This document shows, piece after piece, positions 39,351 through 50,113 of a stretch of DNA of 64,000 nucleotides. A model generated the notes under the pieces. The model was not told the origin of the DNA and did not search any database. It was given only the letters and a program-made list of their open reading frames with translations. A program made the translations under genes and the position numbers. The stretch spans positions 1-64,000 of the forward strand of contig JBDIBB010000002.1 of assembly GCA_039812685.1 (NCBI GenBank). The letters run 5' to 3'. Position 1 is the stretch's first letter; each line of letters starts with the position of its first letter. This stretch comes from JBDIBB01 sp039812685 (lineage in GTDB: Bacteria > Acidobacteriota > Vicinamibacteria > Vicinamibacterales > JAFNAJ01).

Positions 39351-41786
39351 TCACGGCTGCCTCGACTGCCTGGCGGGCAGCGCTTCGACCAGCAACGGCG
39401 CTGTCAGTTCGGACCGCGACGCCACGAAGATCGCCCGGCGCACACAGGCCGCGTCCTCGTCCCAGTCCGTCGGAAACTGGTGATGGCTGGGCTGGGTGAT
39501 GGGCACGTAGACGAACGGGAACCGGCCCCGGAGCCACTCGAACAGCCACTTGCGGCCGGGCCGGCACGTGCCGCCGGTGACTGAGTCGTTCGGGGTGCCC
39601 GCCGCGCGCGGGCCGGCGATCCAGCGGCGCTCGTCGGCGTTGGGAGCGACGATCGTCTCGATCAGCAGCAACTCGCCGGTGGCCCGGCTGAGCCACTCGA
39701 GGCCAGGCTCGGGATCCGACAGGTGGTAGAGGGTTCCGTAGCAGAACACGACCTGAGAGGTGGGCGCCAGCGGCGGCGGCGGATCCAGATCCAGCGGCAG
39801 AACCGACACGGCGGCGTGATCCCGAAATCGTTGCCGGAGCATGGCGAGGTTCGTCTCGCGCGCGTCGGTCGTGACGACGTGGCAACCGCGATCGAGGAAG
39901 AACCCCGTCAACTGCCCCCCGCCGGCGCCTGTCTCCAGGACGTGGGTGCCGGCCAGCGGCAGTTCGAGCGAGGCAAGATGCTCCAGCCGCCGGCTGACGT
40001 ACTGCAGGTAGTGATTCGTGCGGAAGACGTCGCGGCCCGCCGCCTCCGGTTCGGGCGTCTCGACGAACGGCGTCGCCGGCTCGCTTCGTCCGCCGCTCGC
40101 ACGCGCGCTGCTGAGCCGGCGCAGCGACCGGCGCCAGTCGCCAACCGTCGAACGCCACTCCAAAGCCGCCTCCCCGTCGAGCGCCGACGAGAACGCCGCC
40201 AACGCGTTGTCGTGATCGGAGGGATCTGACACCGACCCCCACTCACGCCATGGCGGGCCGAGTGCCGCGCCGGCCGCCTCCACGAGCCCGCGGGCGAGCG
40301 TCTGTCGCAGGACGTGCAGCCGGTCCCGATCCGGCGCGACGATCCGTTCGGGCACCACGGGCACGGGCCCGCGATGCGAGAGAAGCGGCCCATCGTGCCC
40401 GGACGGGACCTCGATCCACGGAGCCGCGAGCACCCCCGCCCCGGTCGCGTTCACGAACCGCACACCGCTGTGACGACGGCAGAACGCGGCCACCCAGTCG
40501 CGAAACGTCAGCAGCCGGGCGGACGTCCTGACATCACGGCCGTCGATGCCCCGTTCGACGACGAAGGGCGGAGGCATCCAGTCGCGCCAGGCGTCCTCGA
40601 GAGAGACGCCGCCGGCCACCGCCCTCGCCCAGTCCCTTTCGTACACGGTGCCGCGGCAATAGGGCTGCCCTCCGGTGTACGCGAAGTCGGCGCCAACCAG
40701 CACGATCGGATCGCAGCCCAGCTTCACGGCGAGGTCGAGCGTCGTCGTGAACACCGACCCCCAGGCGAGCAGCCGCGCACGCTCGATCCCCTGGTCCAGC
40801 AGCCACGGCCACGGGTGATGGCGGTCCACGCGGAACGTGAACACCCGGCCATCGAACGGCTCGAAGGCGCCCGGAGCCAGGCTTGGTTCGGCAACGAGGT
40901 GGGTTCGCGCGGGGACGGCATCCACGGCCAGGTGGCGCAGGTTGGGCTCGCCCGGATCGACGGCTGCCACGAAATCGGGCTCGATGCCGGCTGCCAGGCA
41001 GGGCCGCAGGGCCGTGTCGACGGCGATGAGCAGCGCGTGGTCCCGATGGGACCTGATCTCTTCGAGGTTGCGATTCAGCGACGGGCCGGCCGCCAGCAGG
41101 AACGCCGGCACGCCGCCGAAGCGCCCGAACAGTTCGCCCACGTCACGGGAGCCGACGAGATGGCGCAGGTTCGCCAGCGTATTCAGCAGATACGGCCCTG
41201 CGAAGCGCCTTCGCGCGGCTTCGTTGGCGGCGGCATTGAACAGCAGCCGCCGGACGGTCTCCGCCGCGCGTTTCGCCTCGCCGGGCCGCTCGCGGGCGAT
41301 GACCGGATGGACGACGATGGGCGGGACACCGTCGCTCCTGCCGATCCACGACACCAGGTCCAGCCAGCCGTCGAAGTCGGGCCCGGCGAGCATCCGCAGC
41401 TGCCCTGCCGCAATCGGCCTCTCCCACGAACGCCGGGAGAGCGTTGCCCGGAGCGAGGCCGCCGATGGCTCGACCAGGAGCGTGCGAGCGTCACCGCCGC
41501 GGCGTTCGAGGGCGTCGAGCGCGAAGCCCGCGCCCGCGCCGATGAGAATTACCAGCGGTACTGCGGCGTCAGCTGGGGGCAGGAGCCGCTCCGCCTCGGC
41601 GATGGTGTCGCGGCGGCCGTGCATGCGGACGAGTCCGCGGCGGGTGCGCAGCGAAACGCCAGTGACCTCGCCAGCTTCGTATTCCAGCTCGCCATCCGCG
41701 TCGGCGGTCGCCAGCCATGCCGCAGGGTCGCGGTGTCCCGCACCGACGAGGGCGGTGAGATTCGTGTGGAGGTGACGTTCCGGCAT
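39351..41786 (-). CDS. DUF115/MAF glycosyltransferase fused to a SAM methyltransferase
   Basis: An 811-residue protein. Residues 1-200 are the MAF N-terminal region (VILIGAGAGFALDALERRG). Residues about 215-470 form the DUF115 core (AFLLAAGPSLNRNLEEI, DFVAAVDPGEPNLRHL, IVLVGADFAYTGGQPY). In flagellated bacteria MAF proteins add nonulosonic acids to flagellin. Residues about 595-735 are a class I methyltransferase (GTHVLETGAGGGQLTGFFLD, VFCYGTLYHLSDPEPGLEWL), ending with the TPNDSVTGGTCRPGRKWLFE segment. It is the first gene of the minus-strand cluster. No flagellin or flagellar gene is nearby, so the acceptor is open. Confidence 0.85.
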   Translation of the reverse strand: MPERHLHTNLTALVGAGHRDPAAWLATADADGELEYEAGEVTGVSLRTRRGLVRMHGRRDTIAEAERLLPPADAAVPLVILIGAGAGFALDALERRGGDARTLLVEPSAASLRATLSRRSWERPIAAGQLRMLAGPDFDGWLDLVSWIGRSDGVPPIVVHPVIARERPGEAKRAAETVRRLLFNAAANEAARRRFAGPYLLNTLANLRHLVGSRDVGELFGRFGGVPAFLLAAGPSLNRNLEEIRSHRDHALLIAVDTALRPCLAAGIEPDFVAAVDPGEPNLRHLAVDAVPARTHLVAEPSLAPGAFEPFDGRVFTFRVDRHHPWPWLLDQGIERARLLAWGSVFTTTLDLAVKLGCDPIVLVGADFAYTGGQPYCRGTVYERDWARAVAGGVSLEDAWRDWMPPPFVVERGIDGRDVRTSARLLTFRDWVAAFCRRHSGVRFVNATGAGVLAAPWIEVPSGHDGPLLSHRGPVPVVPERIVAPDRDRLHVLRQTLARGLVEAAGAALGPPWREWGSVSDPSDHDNALAAFSSALDGEAALEWRSTVGDWRRSLRRLSSARASGGRSEPATPFVETPEPEAAGRDVFRTNHYLQYVSRRLEHLASLELPLAGTHVLETGAGGGQLTGFFLDRGCHVVTTDARETNLAMLRQRFRDHAAVSVLPLDLDPPPPLAPTSQVVFCYGTLYHLSDPEPGLEWLSRATGELLLIETIVAPNADERRWIAGPRAAGTPNDSVTGGTCRPGRKWLFEWLRGRFPFVYVPITQPSHHQFPTDWDEDAACVRRAIFVASRSELTAPLLVEALPARQSRQP

Positions 41787-41932
41787 GCAGCAGATGGGCG
41801 ACGCCCGGTCGGTGTGCCTGCCGGCGCCGCCACCGAACCCGCCGTCCGCCTCCCGTGCTATCGGATGAACCCCGGTTGGGGCACAGCCTTGCGCGACGGG
41901 CGGGGCCGGTCGCCAGCCGGCCGCTGAAGGGG

Positions 41933-41938
41933 CATAAT
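41933..41938 (+). promoter_or_regulatory. -10 hexamer CATAAT for the aminotransferase gene
   Basis: CATAAT lies 6 bases before the ATG at 41945, with no ribosome-binding site. It sits in the 158-base divergent region shared with the glycan cluster, for whose minus-strand direction I see no clear promoter. Confidence 0.4.
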
Positions 41939-41944
41939 GCCCGC

Positions 41945-43054
41945 ATGTCCTGGGCCGCCCTTCGCGCCGAGTTCCCCGCTCTCGCCCGCCACACCTACCT
42001 CAACGCCGCCGCCGGCAGCCCGACGCCGAGGCCGGTTCGCGCCGCCGTCGAGCTCTACCATCGGCAGCTCGAGGACGATGGCGACCTGCACTGGGACAGC
42101 TGGCTCGAGCGCCGCGAGCAGGTGCGCGCGGCCGTCGCACGGCTGGTGAACGCGGCGCCGGACGAGATCGCCTTCGTCACGAACACATCGGCCGGCATCA
42201 ACGCCGTCGCCGACCTCATCCAGCACGACGGTCCGGTCGTGACCGACACCCTCGAGTTCCCGACGGTCACGCTGCCCTTCATCCACCGCGGCTGCGACGT
42301 GCGGTTTGCCGAGCCGCGCGAAGACGGGGCGCTGGTGGCGGGCAACTTCTGTCCCGCGCGCTGCCAGGGCTGCGCCACCATCCTGATCAGCCACGTCCAG
42401 TTCAGCAACGGGTGCCGTCTGGATCTCGACGCGTTCGGCACGATCAAGGGCGACCGCCACCTGGTGGTCAGTGCCAGCCAGTCGGCCGGCGCCTTCCCGA
42501 TCGACGTGCGCAGGACCCGGATCGACGCGCTCGCCACCGCGGGCCACAAGTGGCTGTGCGCGGGTTACGGTGCCGGGTTCCTGTTCCTGTCGCGCCCGCT
42601 GCTGGCGCGACGTCCGCTGTCGATGGGCTGGCTGAGCGTGCAGGATCCGTACAGCTTCGACAACCGGCGTTACGTGCTGCTGGACGAGGCGCGCCGCGTC
42701 GAGATGGGCTGCCCGCCGCTGGCGCCGATCTTCGCGCTGGGCGCCGCCGTCGAGTTCCTGCTCGACATCGGCCTCGACCGCATCGCCCAGCGGGTGCTCG
42801 CCCTCAACACCTACCTCACCGACGGCCTGGCACGCATCGGCGTGCGGGTGCTCTCGCCCGGCGGTCCGCACCGATCGGGCGAGACGCTGTGCGCCTTTGC
42901 CGACCCCGCCCACGTGACCGGCTACCTCGCCGCGCGCAACATCCAGGTGACCCGGAAGCCGGAGGGCATCCGTGTCTCCACGCATTTCTACAACGACGAG
43001 CAGGATGTCGATCGCCTGATCGAGGCGCTTGCCGAGTACCGGCCGCCGGCGTGA
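41945..43054 (+). CDS. Atypical class V aminotransferase-fold protein
   Basis: A 369-residue PLP-fold protein of the cysteine desulfurase/selenocysteine lyase group. The Schiff-base lysine is Lys202 in ATAGHKWLCAGYG. In the motif that normally reads VDASQSAG and supplies the Asp pairing with the pyridine nitrogen, this protein reads VSASQSAG (Ser176), so a key residue is missing. It also carries a CPARCQGC segment (Cys136, 140, 143; C-x3-C-x2-C) not usual for the family. It may use altered chemistry or have lost desulfurase activity. It is divergent from the glycan cluster, so sugar amination is an alternative role, but the fold class fits better with C-S lyases. Confidence 0.8.
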   Translation: MSWAALRAEFPALARHTYLNAAAGSPTPRPVRAAVELYHRQLEDDGDLHWDSWLERREQVRAAVARLVNAAPDEIAFVTNTSAGINAVADLIQHDGPVVTDTLEFPTVTLPFIHRGCDVRFAEPREDGALVAGNFCPARCQGCATILISHVQFSNGCRLDLDAFGTIKGDRHLVVSASQSAGAFPIDVRRTRIDALATAGHKWLCAGYGAGFLFLSRPLLARRPLSMGWLSVQDPYSFDNRRYVLLDEARRVEMGCPPLAPIFALGAAVEFLLDIGLDRIAQRVLALNTYLTDGLARIGVRVLSPGGPHRSGETLCAFADPAHVTGYLAARNIQVTRKPEGIRVSTHFYNDEQDVDRLIEALAEYRPPA

Positions 43055-43087
43055 CGCGAACGCGGGGCCGGGCGCGGCTCGACGGCC

Positions 43088-43093
43088 TATAAT
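43088..43093 (+). promoter_or_regulatory. Consensus TATAAT before mntA
   Basis: A perfect TATAAT is followed by 6 bases and the GTG start at 43100, predicting a leaderless toxin-antitoxin transcript. No -35 match is found at 16-18 bases upstream. Confidence 0.5.
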
Positions 43094-43099
43094 CGCGTC

Positions 43100-43507
43100 G
43101 TGGATCCGGACGAGATCGACGTGCTGCGCGATCTGCTGGCGCGCACTGCTGGGCCCGACGTCGTCGCGGCCTGGCTGTTCGGAAGCCACGGCCGCGGCCA
43201 GGCAGGGCCCTCCAGTGACATCGACCTCGCGCTGCTCCGCACCTCCGCGCCGACGACGCTCGACTGCCTCCCGGACGCCCTCGCGGGGGCCGTCGAGCAG
43301 CGAATGCGGGCCGAGGTAGACCTGGTGGTGCTCAACGCCGCATCGCCCGATCTGGTGCATCGAGTGCTCCGGGACGGGATCCTGTTGCTCGAGCGCGACC
43401 GCCCGGCGCGCATCGCCTTCGAGGTCCGGGCGCGCAACGCGTACTTCGACCTGCAGCCGGTGCTCGCGCGTTACCGCCGCGGCCCCGCCCGCGAGATGCA
43501 CCGATGA
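43100..43507 (+). CDS. mntA: MntA-type nucleotidyltransferase antitoxin
   Basis: A 135-residue minimal nucleotidyltransferase. The motif GSHGRGQAGPSSDIDLAL (residues 28-45) carries the two catalytic Asp (40 and 42), with the third at Asp74 in AEVDLVVLN. MntA antitoxins neutralise HepT by AMPylating it. The start is GTG. It overlaps the hepT gene by 4 bases (ATGA), the usual arrangement of this type VII toxin-antitoxin system. Confidence 0.88.
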   Translation: MDPDEIDVLRDLLARTAGPDVVAAWLFGSHGRGQAGPSSDIDLALLRTSAPTTLDCLPDALAGAVEQRMRAEVDLVVLNAASPDLVHRVLRDGILLLERDRPARIAFEVRARNAYFDLQPVLARYRRGPAREMHR

Positions 43508-43914
43508 CCGACCCCGAACTGGTACTGAAGAAGATCGCGGTCGTCGAGACGTGCGTCATCGAGCTGCAGCGCCTGGCTCGGCCGGATCGGCTCGCGGACG
43601 ACATCAAGGAGCGGCGCTTCGTCGAGCGGACACTGCAGGTGGCGCTGCAAGCGGTACTGGATGTCTGCTCGCACATTGTCTCGGACGAGCGGCTTGGCGA
43701 GCCCGCGACCAACCGGGACCTCGTGCGCACCCTCGCCGTGCACGGGTGGCTCAGCGCCAGGCTCGGCGACACGCTCCAGAAGATGGTGGGCTTCCGGAAC
43801 ATCCTCGTCCATGACTACGACGACGTGAACGTGGGCATCCTGCGCTCGATCGTGGAACGCCACCTCGTTGATCTCGAGGCGTTCGCCGCGCAGGTGCGCA
43901 GCCGGCTCTCCTGA
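43504..43914 (+). CDS. hepT: HepT-type (DUF86) toxin ribonuclease
   Basis: A 136-residue all-helical HEPN protein. The ribonuclease motif R-x4-H-x-Y is intact: Arg98, His103 and Tyr105 in FRNILVHDY. The tyrosine is the site AMPylated by MntA in studied systems. All key residues of both partners are present, so the pair is probably functional. Confidence 0.9.
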   Translation: MTDPELVLKKIAVVETCVIELQRLARPDRLADDIKERRFVERTLQVALQAVLDVCSHIVSDERLGEPATNRDLVRTLAVHGWLSARLGDTLQKMVGFRNILVHDYDDVNVGILRSIVERHLVDLEAFAAQVRSRLS

Positions 43915-43934
43915 TCGCCACGGGCCGCGCGGCC

Positions 43935-46733
43935 TCAGGATCCCTGCGCGCCCTGCAGCGTCCGCGCCGTTCCGGCCAGCGACAGGTGCGCCCGCACCAC
44001 CTCCTCGCCGGCATCGAAGGCACAGCGGAACCCCACCTTCTCCGACACGCGCTGCATGTCGCGGTTCTCGGGCAGGATGTCGGCGACGATCGCATCGAGC
44101 CCTTCGTCGCGCCCGACCTCCACCACGCGGCGCAGCAGCTCGGTTCCAAGGCCCGAGCCCTGCCAGTCGTCACTGATCGTCACGGCGAACTCGCCGACGT
44201 TCGTGCCGCGCTGCTTGGTGAGCCGGCCCACGCCCACGATGAACGGCTGTCCCGCGGGGTCACGCCCCTCGGCCACCAGCGCCATGTCGCGGTCGTAGTC
44301 GATGAAGCAGATCCGCGTGAGCCGCTCGTGGGCGATGCGCTGCCCGAGCTTCATGATGTGGAAATAGCGGAAGTAGACCGACCGTTCCGAGAGCGTCTCG
44401 TGGAACCGGGCGATGAGCGGTTCGTCCTCGGGGCGAATCGGGCGGATGAGGAGACGCTGGCCCCGCCTGGTGGTGAACTCGCCGATGTACTGCGCGGGAT
44501 ACGGCCGGATCGCCGGCCGCGGCAGCTCGCCCTCGCGCACCTCGGGCCCGTGGACGACGATGCGCGCGTCGAGCGCCAGCAGCCCGTCGGATGAGGCGAC
44601 GAGCGGGTTGACGTCGATCTCGCGGATCCATGGCTGCTCGACCACGAGGTGGCTGAAGCGCACGAGCAGCTGATCGAGTGCGTCGAGATCGACCGAGGGC
44701 TCGCCGGCCCCGCCCTTCAGCGCGTCGAGCACGCGTGTGTGCTCCATCAGCCGGCGCGCCAGCGTGGTGTTGAGCGGCGGCAGGCCCAGCGCGCGATCGC
44801 GCGAGGCCTCCACGTACTTGCCGCCCTGTCCGAAGAGCAGCACAGGCCCGAACTGCGGGTCCGGCGACGCGCCGAGAATCAGCTCGTGGCCGTCGAGCTT
44901 CACCATCGGCTGAACGGTGACGCCCTGGAAGTGCCCCTCTCCCGCGTGCTCGGCCACGGCCCGCGCGATGCCGTCGAAGCCGGTCCGCACGGCGGCTTCG
45001 TCGCCGAGACCAAGCCGCACGCCGCCGGCGCGGCGCTTGTGCGCGATCGTCGGCGAGTGCACCTTGAGCACGACCGGGAAGCCCAGACCGATGGCGTGTG
45101 ACACCGCCTCGTCTGCGGTGCGCGCCACCAGCGTCTCGACGACGGGGATCCCGTAGGCGGCCAGCACGGCCTTGGACTCGGCCTCGGTGAGTTGCGTGCG
45201 GCCCGAGGCGCGTGCGCCGAGCAGCACGGCTTCCGCCCGGCCCTTCGCGCGGGCGTGCGCGCCGTCCTGCCCGCCCGGCAGCACCGGTGTCTCGTAGAGC
45301 GCGCGCAGACTGCGGCTGTGCCGCCACATGTAGGCGAACATGCGGGCCGCGGTGTCGGGATACGGAAAGGTCGGCACGCCGTGACGGTTGAGGATCCCGA
45401 CGCCATCGGCCACGCCGGGTCCGCCCATCCAGCTTGCGAGCACCGGCTTGCCGGGGACCGTCGCCAGCGCCCCGATCCGCCCGGCGGTCGCGGTCGGGTC
45501 GGTGGCGGCCTGCGGCGCGAGGATCACGAGCAGGCCATCGCTGCCGGGGTCCTTCGCGGCCGCCTCCAGCACGCGCGCGTAGCGCTCGGGGGTGGCCTCG
45601 CCGAGCACGTCGATCGGGTTGCCGCGGCTCCAGGTCGCGGGCAGCAGCGTGTCGAGCGCGGCCACCGTCGCCTCGCCGAGTTCGGCGAGTTGCCCGCCGC
45701 TGCCGACCAGGGCGTCCACGGCCAGCACGCCGGGGCCGCCCGCGTTGGTGACGACCGTGAGGCGGGGCCCGCGCGGTCGGGGCTGCTTCGAGAGCACCTC
45801 GGCCATGTAGAACAACTCGGCAACCGAGTCGACGCGCAGCACTCCCGATCGGCGCAGCGCGGCGTCCAGCACGTCGTCGCTGCCGGTGAGCGCGCCGGTG
45901 TGGCTGGCCGCGGCCCGGGCGGCCGCGGCGGTGCGTCCCGCCTTCATCACGATGATCGGCTTGGTGAGCGCCACCTCACGCGCGGCCGACAGGAAGTAGC
46001 GCGCGTCGCCGATCGACTCCATGTAGATGACGATGCTGCGCGTGCGCGCGTCGTGGCCGAAGTAGTCGATCAGGTCGCCCCAGCCGACGTCGGCCATCGA
46101 GCCCACCGACACGAAGTGGCTGAAGCCCACGTTCTCGCTGAAGCTCCAGTCGAGCACCGCGGCGCACAGCGCGCCGCTCTGGCTGATGAACGCGACGCTG
46201 CCGGGCCGCGCCATGCCCGCCGCGAAGCTGGCGTTGAGCCCGGTCACCGTCGACATCACGCCGAGGCAGTTCGGGCCGACCACGCGCATGCGATGGGCAC
46301 GCGCGCGGGCGGTCAACTCCCGCTCGAGCGCCAGACCTCCTTCGCCCGCCTCGCGAAACCCCGCCGACACCACGATCGCGGCCGATACGCCGATGGCCCC
46401 GCATCCGGAGACCACGTCGGGCACGGCCTGCGCCGGCGTCACCACCACCGCGAGGTCGGGCACCTCCGGCAGGTCGGTGACCGACGCGTACGCGCGGATG
46501 CCGAGCACGTGGCTCCGCTTCGGGTTCACCGGGAACACCGTGCCGCCGAACGGGCTGCCGATCAGGTTCCAGAGGATCGCGCGACCCACGCTGCCGGCCG
46601 CTTCGCTCGCGCCGATGACGGCCACACCCCTGGGGCGGAAGATGGCGTCCAGCGGCAGGCGCGGATGTCCGGTCGCGCGTGGCTTCAGCGGCTTGCCGGT
46701 GTCGCCCTGCGCAGGCGGAAGCACGGAGCTCAT
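43935..46733 (-). CDS. PatZ-like acyl-CoA synthetase/GNAT acetyltransferase
   Basis: A 932-residue fusion. The N-terminal CoA-binding domain starts [17 protein letters not shown] ligase-CoA domain contains [21 protein letters not shown] with a conserved His. An ATP-grasp domain (about 500-720) has [22 protein letters not shown]-terminal GNAT domain (about 770-932) has [19 protein letters not shown]. This is the layout of the protein lysine acetyltransferase Pat/Pka, which acetylates acetyl-CoA synthetase and other enzymes; the ligase part may be inactive in some members. ATG at 46733 follows GGAGG. It is divergent from the DinB gene. Confidence 0.92.
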   Translation of the reverse strand: MSSVLPPAQGDTGKPLKPRATGHPRLPLDAIFRPRGVAVIGASEAAGSVGRAILWNLIGSPFGGTVFPVNPKRSHVLGIRAYASVTDLPEVPDLAVVVTPAQAVPDVVSGCGAIGVSAAIVVSAGFREAGEGGLALERELTARARAHRMRVVGPNCLGVMSTVTGLNASFAAGMARPGSVAFISQSGALCAAVLDWSFSENVGFSHFVSVGSMADVGWGDLIDYFGHDARTRSIVIYMESIGDARYFLSAAREVALTKPIIVMKAGRTAAAARAAASHTGALTGSDDVLDAALRRSGVLRVDSVAELFYMAEVLSKQPRPRGPRLTVVTNAGGPGVLAVDALVGSGGQLAELGEATVAALDTLLPATWSRGNPIDVLGEATPERYARVLEAAAKDPGSDGLLVILAPQAATDPTATAGRIGALATVPGKPVLASWMGGPGVADGVGILNRHGVPTFPYPDTAARMFAYMWRHSRSLRALYETPVLPGGQDGAHARAKGRAEAVLLGARASGRTQLTEAESKAVLAAYGIPVVETLVARTADEAVSHAIGLGFPVVLKVHSPTIAHKRRAGGVRLGLGDEAAVRTGFDGIARAVAEHAGEGHFQGVTVQPMVKLDGHELILGASPDPQFGPVLLFGQGGKYVEASRDRALGLPPLNTTLARRLMEHTRVLDALKGGAGEPSVDLDALDQLLVRFSHLVVEQPWIREIDVNPLVASSDGLLALDARIVVHGPEVREGELPRPAIRPYPAQYIGEFTTRRGQRLLIRPIRPEDEPLIARFHETLSERSVYFRYFHIMKLGQRIAHERLTRICFIDYDRDMALVAEGRDPAGQPFIVGVGRLTKQRGTNVGEFAVTISDDWQGSGLGTELLRRVVEVGRDEGLDAIVADILPENRDMQRVSEKVGFRCAFDAGEEVVRAHLSLAGTARTLQGAQGS

Positions 46734-46856
46734 GATGGCGTCGCCTCCGGGGGCTCGCGCGGCCGCACGGCGCCTGGCGGCGCCGCCGGGGCCGGCGATG
46801 CTCACAGCATACCGCCGCGCGCCGGCGCCCCGGCCTTCGCCACCGCGCGCCGCGCA

Positions 46857-46862
46857 GTATAC
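46857..46862 (+). promoter_or_regulatory. -10-like TATACT upstream of the DinB gene
   Basis: TATACT lies 73 bases before the ATG at 46936, in the 202-base divergent region. No good -35 match is seen. AGGAGG at 46923-46928 is the ribosome-binding site. Confidence 0.3.
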
Positions 46863-46935
46863 TTGCGGCGCACCTGCTGACAGCTTCCGCCTGCGGAGAC
46901 CCGCTGCCCCGCCGGGGCGGCCAGGAGGGCCGGAG

Positions 46936-47436
46936 ATGGCCATCAAGGACGCGCTGCTGCCGGAGTTCGATCGCGAGATGGCGGTCACACGGACACTGCT
47001 GGCCCGCACGCCCCTGGAAGAGGCCGACTGGCGGCCGCATCCGCGGTCGATGTCGCTCGGGTCGCTGGCCGGCCACCTCGTCGACATCCCGGGCTGGGCG
47101 CCGGTGATCCTGCAGCAGGATCGCTTCGTCATGAACGAGGACGGTGACGGGGCCGCATCGAAGTACACGAGCACGGACGCGATGCTGGCGGATTTCGATC
47201 GCAACGTCGCGAGGGCGCGCGAGCTGATCGATGCCGCCGGCGACGCCCACCTCGTGCAGCCGTGGACGCTCGAGCAGGACGGCGAGACGCTGCTGACCAT
47301 GCCGCGCCTCGCCGTGGTGCGCGCGTTCCTCTTCAGCCATGCCATCCACCACCGCGGCCAGCTCTCGGTCTACCTGCGGCTGCGCGAGGTGAGAATCCCG
47401 TCGATCTACGGGCCGAGCGCAGACGATCCCCTCTGA
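46936..47436 (+). CDS. DinB-family four-helix protein
   Basis: A 166-residue DinB/YfiT-like protein. The helices and the histidine pattern are visible: [11 protein letters not shown] and [15 protein letters not shown], giving the three His that bind a divalent metal in this superfamily. Members include thiol-dependent S-transferases and stress-induced proteins; no substrate can be inferred. AGGAGG lies 7 nt before the ATG. Confidence 0.88.
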   Translation: MAIKDALLPEFDREMAVTRTLLARTPLEEADWRPHPRSMSLGSLAGHLVDIPGWAPVILQQDRFVMNEDGDGAASKYTSTDAMLADFDRNVARARELIDAAGDAHLVQPWTLEQDGETLLTMPRLAVVRAFLFSHAIHHRGQLSVYLRLREVRIPSIYGPSADDPL

Positions 47437-47463
47437 GGCCGGTGTCCCGCCACAGCCCCGCGA

Positions 47464-48066
47464 GTGTCCCGCGTGACCTTCGTCATCAAACAGTACGCCC
47501 TGGAGCAGGGCGCTCTCGAAATCGCCTACATCGAGGAGTTCGTGCCCGAGTTCCCGCGCCGCAAGACCGCGCAGGAAATCGTCTCGCGGCTCTCGGGTCG
47601 GCAACACCTGATCCTCATGGCCGAGGCGGCGCTGCCCCACGATTCCGCGCAGGTGGTGCCGGTGGCTTACAAGGTGAGCCATCACCTGCGCGCCGACGAG
47701 GACGATCCGACGCTGGCCGATCTGGCCGCGAGGCTGGCAGGCCACGTGAACCTGCGCGGCCGCAGGGTGCTCTACAGCTGGATCGGCGGCACACGGAGCG
47801 ACTGGCGCGGCCGGGGGTTCTTCCGCGCGCTGAGCGAGGAACAGGAGACGTGGGCCCTGGCCGCGGGCTTCGACGAGATCGTCGTCAAGACGAAGAACCG
47901 CTACTACGACATGCGCAGCACGCTCGACGCGCTGCGCTACGACGTCGTCAAGTTCGAGCCGTGTCCGGCCGATATGGCGGAAGCGAAGGTCTACCTGCGC
48001 AAGCGGCTCGGCACCGACGTCGTCGACGCGCACCGGAGCGCACGCACGGTGATTCAGGTGGGATGA
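47464..48066 (+). CDS. GNAT-fold acetyltransferase
   Basis: A 200-residue protein starting at GTG. SWIGGTRSDWRGRGFFRAL contains the acetyl-CoA pyrophosphate loop (Q/R-x-x-G-x-G/F variant), and KTKNRYYDMRSTLDALRYDVV is the C-terminal strand-helix of the fold. The acceptor is unknown. It overlaps the downstream PilZ gene by ATGA and so is translationally coupled to it. Confidence 0.8.
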   Translation: MSRVTFVIKQYALEQGALEIAYIEEFVPEFPRRKTAQEIVSRLSGRQHLILMAEAALPHDSAQVVPVAYKVSHHLRADEDDPTLADLAARLAGHVNLRGRRVLYSWIGGTRSDWRGRGFFRALSEEQETWALAAGFDEIVVKTKNRYYDMRSTLDALRYDVVKFEPCPADMAEAKVYLRKRLGTDVVDAHRSARTVIQVG

Positions 48067-48449
48067 GCACGGCGCCGGGCGGCCGGAAGGACCCTGACGT
48101 GGCGACGTTGGACTGGGGGCGCGAGCGGCGTCGCTTTGCGCGCGTGGATCTGCTGGCCGATCTGCAGGGCCACGTCGTCACCCTCGATGACGCGGTCGTG
48201 GTGCGCCAGATCTCGGACGGCGGCGCGACCATCGAGACCACCGCGCCGCTCTCGCCGCACGTCGACCACGACTTCCGGCTCGGCGTCGACGGCCGTTCGG
48301 CCATCGTGCACGCCCGCGTGCGCCACAGCCGTGTGCGGATCGCCGGCGACACGGTCGCCTACGTCGCGGGCATCGAGTTCCTCGATCCGGACGAAGAAGC
48401 GCGGGCAATCATCGGCGCAATCCTCCAGCGGGCGGCCGCCGGCCGGTGA
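48063..48449 (+). CDS. Single-domain PilZ protein
   Basis: A 128-residue PilZ domain. The first c-di-GMP motif is present (RRRFARVDL, R-x3-R). The second reads QISDGG where the consensus is D/N-x-S-x-x-G, so the acidic or amide Asp/Asn position is Gln. Binding of c-di-GMP is therefore plausible but not certain. It is coupled to the GNAT gene and lies 51 bases before ispG, which is followed by a second PilZ gene. Confidence 0.8.
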   Translation: MSTAPGGRKDPDVATLDWGRERRRFARVDLLADLQGHVVTLDDAVVVRQISDGGATIETTAPLSPHVDHDFRLGVDGRSAIVHARVRHSRVRIAGDTVAYVAGIEFLDPDEEARAIIGAILQRAAAGR

Positions 48450-48500
48450 CGCGCGGGTGATACCATTTCAGGCGGTCCGGCCGGGCCGGGCCGCTCCACC

Positions 48501-49742
<1,242 letters not shown>

Positions 49743-49744
49743 CC

Positions 49745-50098
49745 ATGGGCGCCGAACGCCGCGGTTCGCCGCGCATCGAGATCGTCAGGCACGTCGCCGG
49801 ACGCGCCGTCCCGGTCAACGGCTACGTCCGCGTCACCGAGATGAGCCTGGGCGGCATGCTGATTGAGACCGACGCGGAACTCTCGCCGCGCGGCCTCCAC
49901 GAGTTCCGCCTGAAGCTCGTCGACGGGAAGGAAACCCTCGTGCGCGGGCAGATCGTGCACGGCCGGTTCGACACCCGGTACGGCGGCGTGAAGTACACCC
50001 TCGGCGTGCAGTTCGCGTTCGTCCCGGTCGAGTCGGCCGAGGTCATCCGACGCTTCATCCTCGAAGCGAAGGCGGCGCCGCTCTCGCCGGCGACCTGA
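49745..50098 (+). CDS. Single-domain PilZ protein
   Basis: A 117-residue PilZ domain starting 2 bases after the ispG stop. The first motif is RRGSPRIEI (R-x3-R). The second reads EMSLGGMLIE, with Glu at the D/N position. It resembles the PilZ protein at 48063 in length and in having a substitution at the same place. Co-transcription with ispG is likely; a direct link with isoprenoid synthesis is not known. Confidence 0.8.
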   Translation: MGAERRGSPRIEIVRHVAGRAVPVNGYVRVTEMSLGGMLIETDAELSPRGLHEFRLKLVDGKETLVRGQIVHGRFDTRYGGVKYTLGVQFAFVPVESAEVIRRFILEAKAAPLSPAT

Positions 50099-50113
50099 CC
50101 GCGCCGGCGTCAC

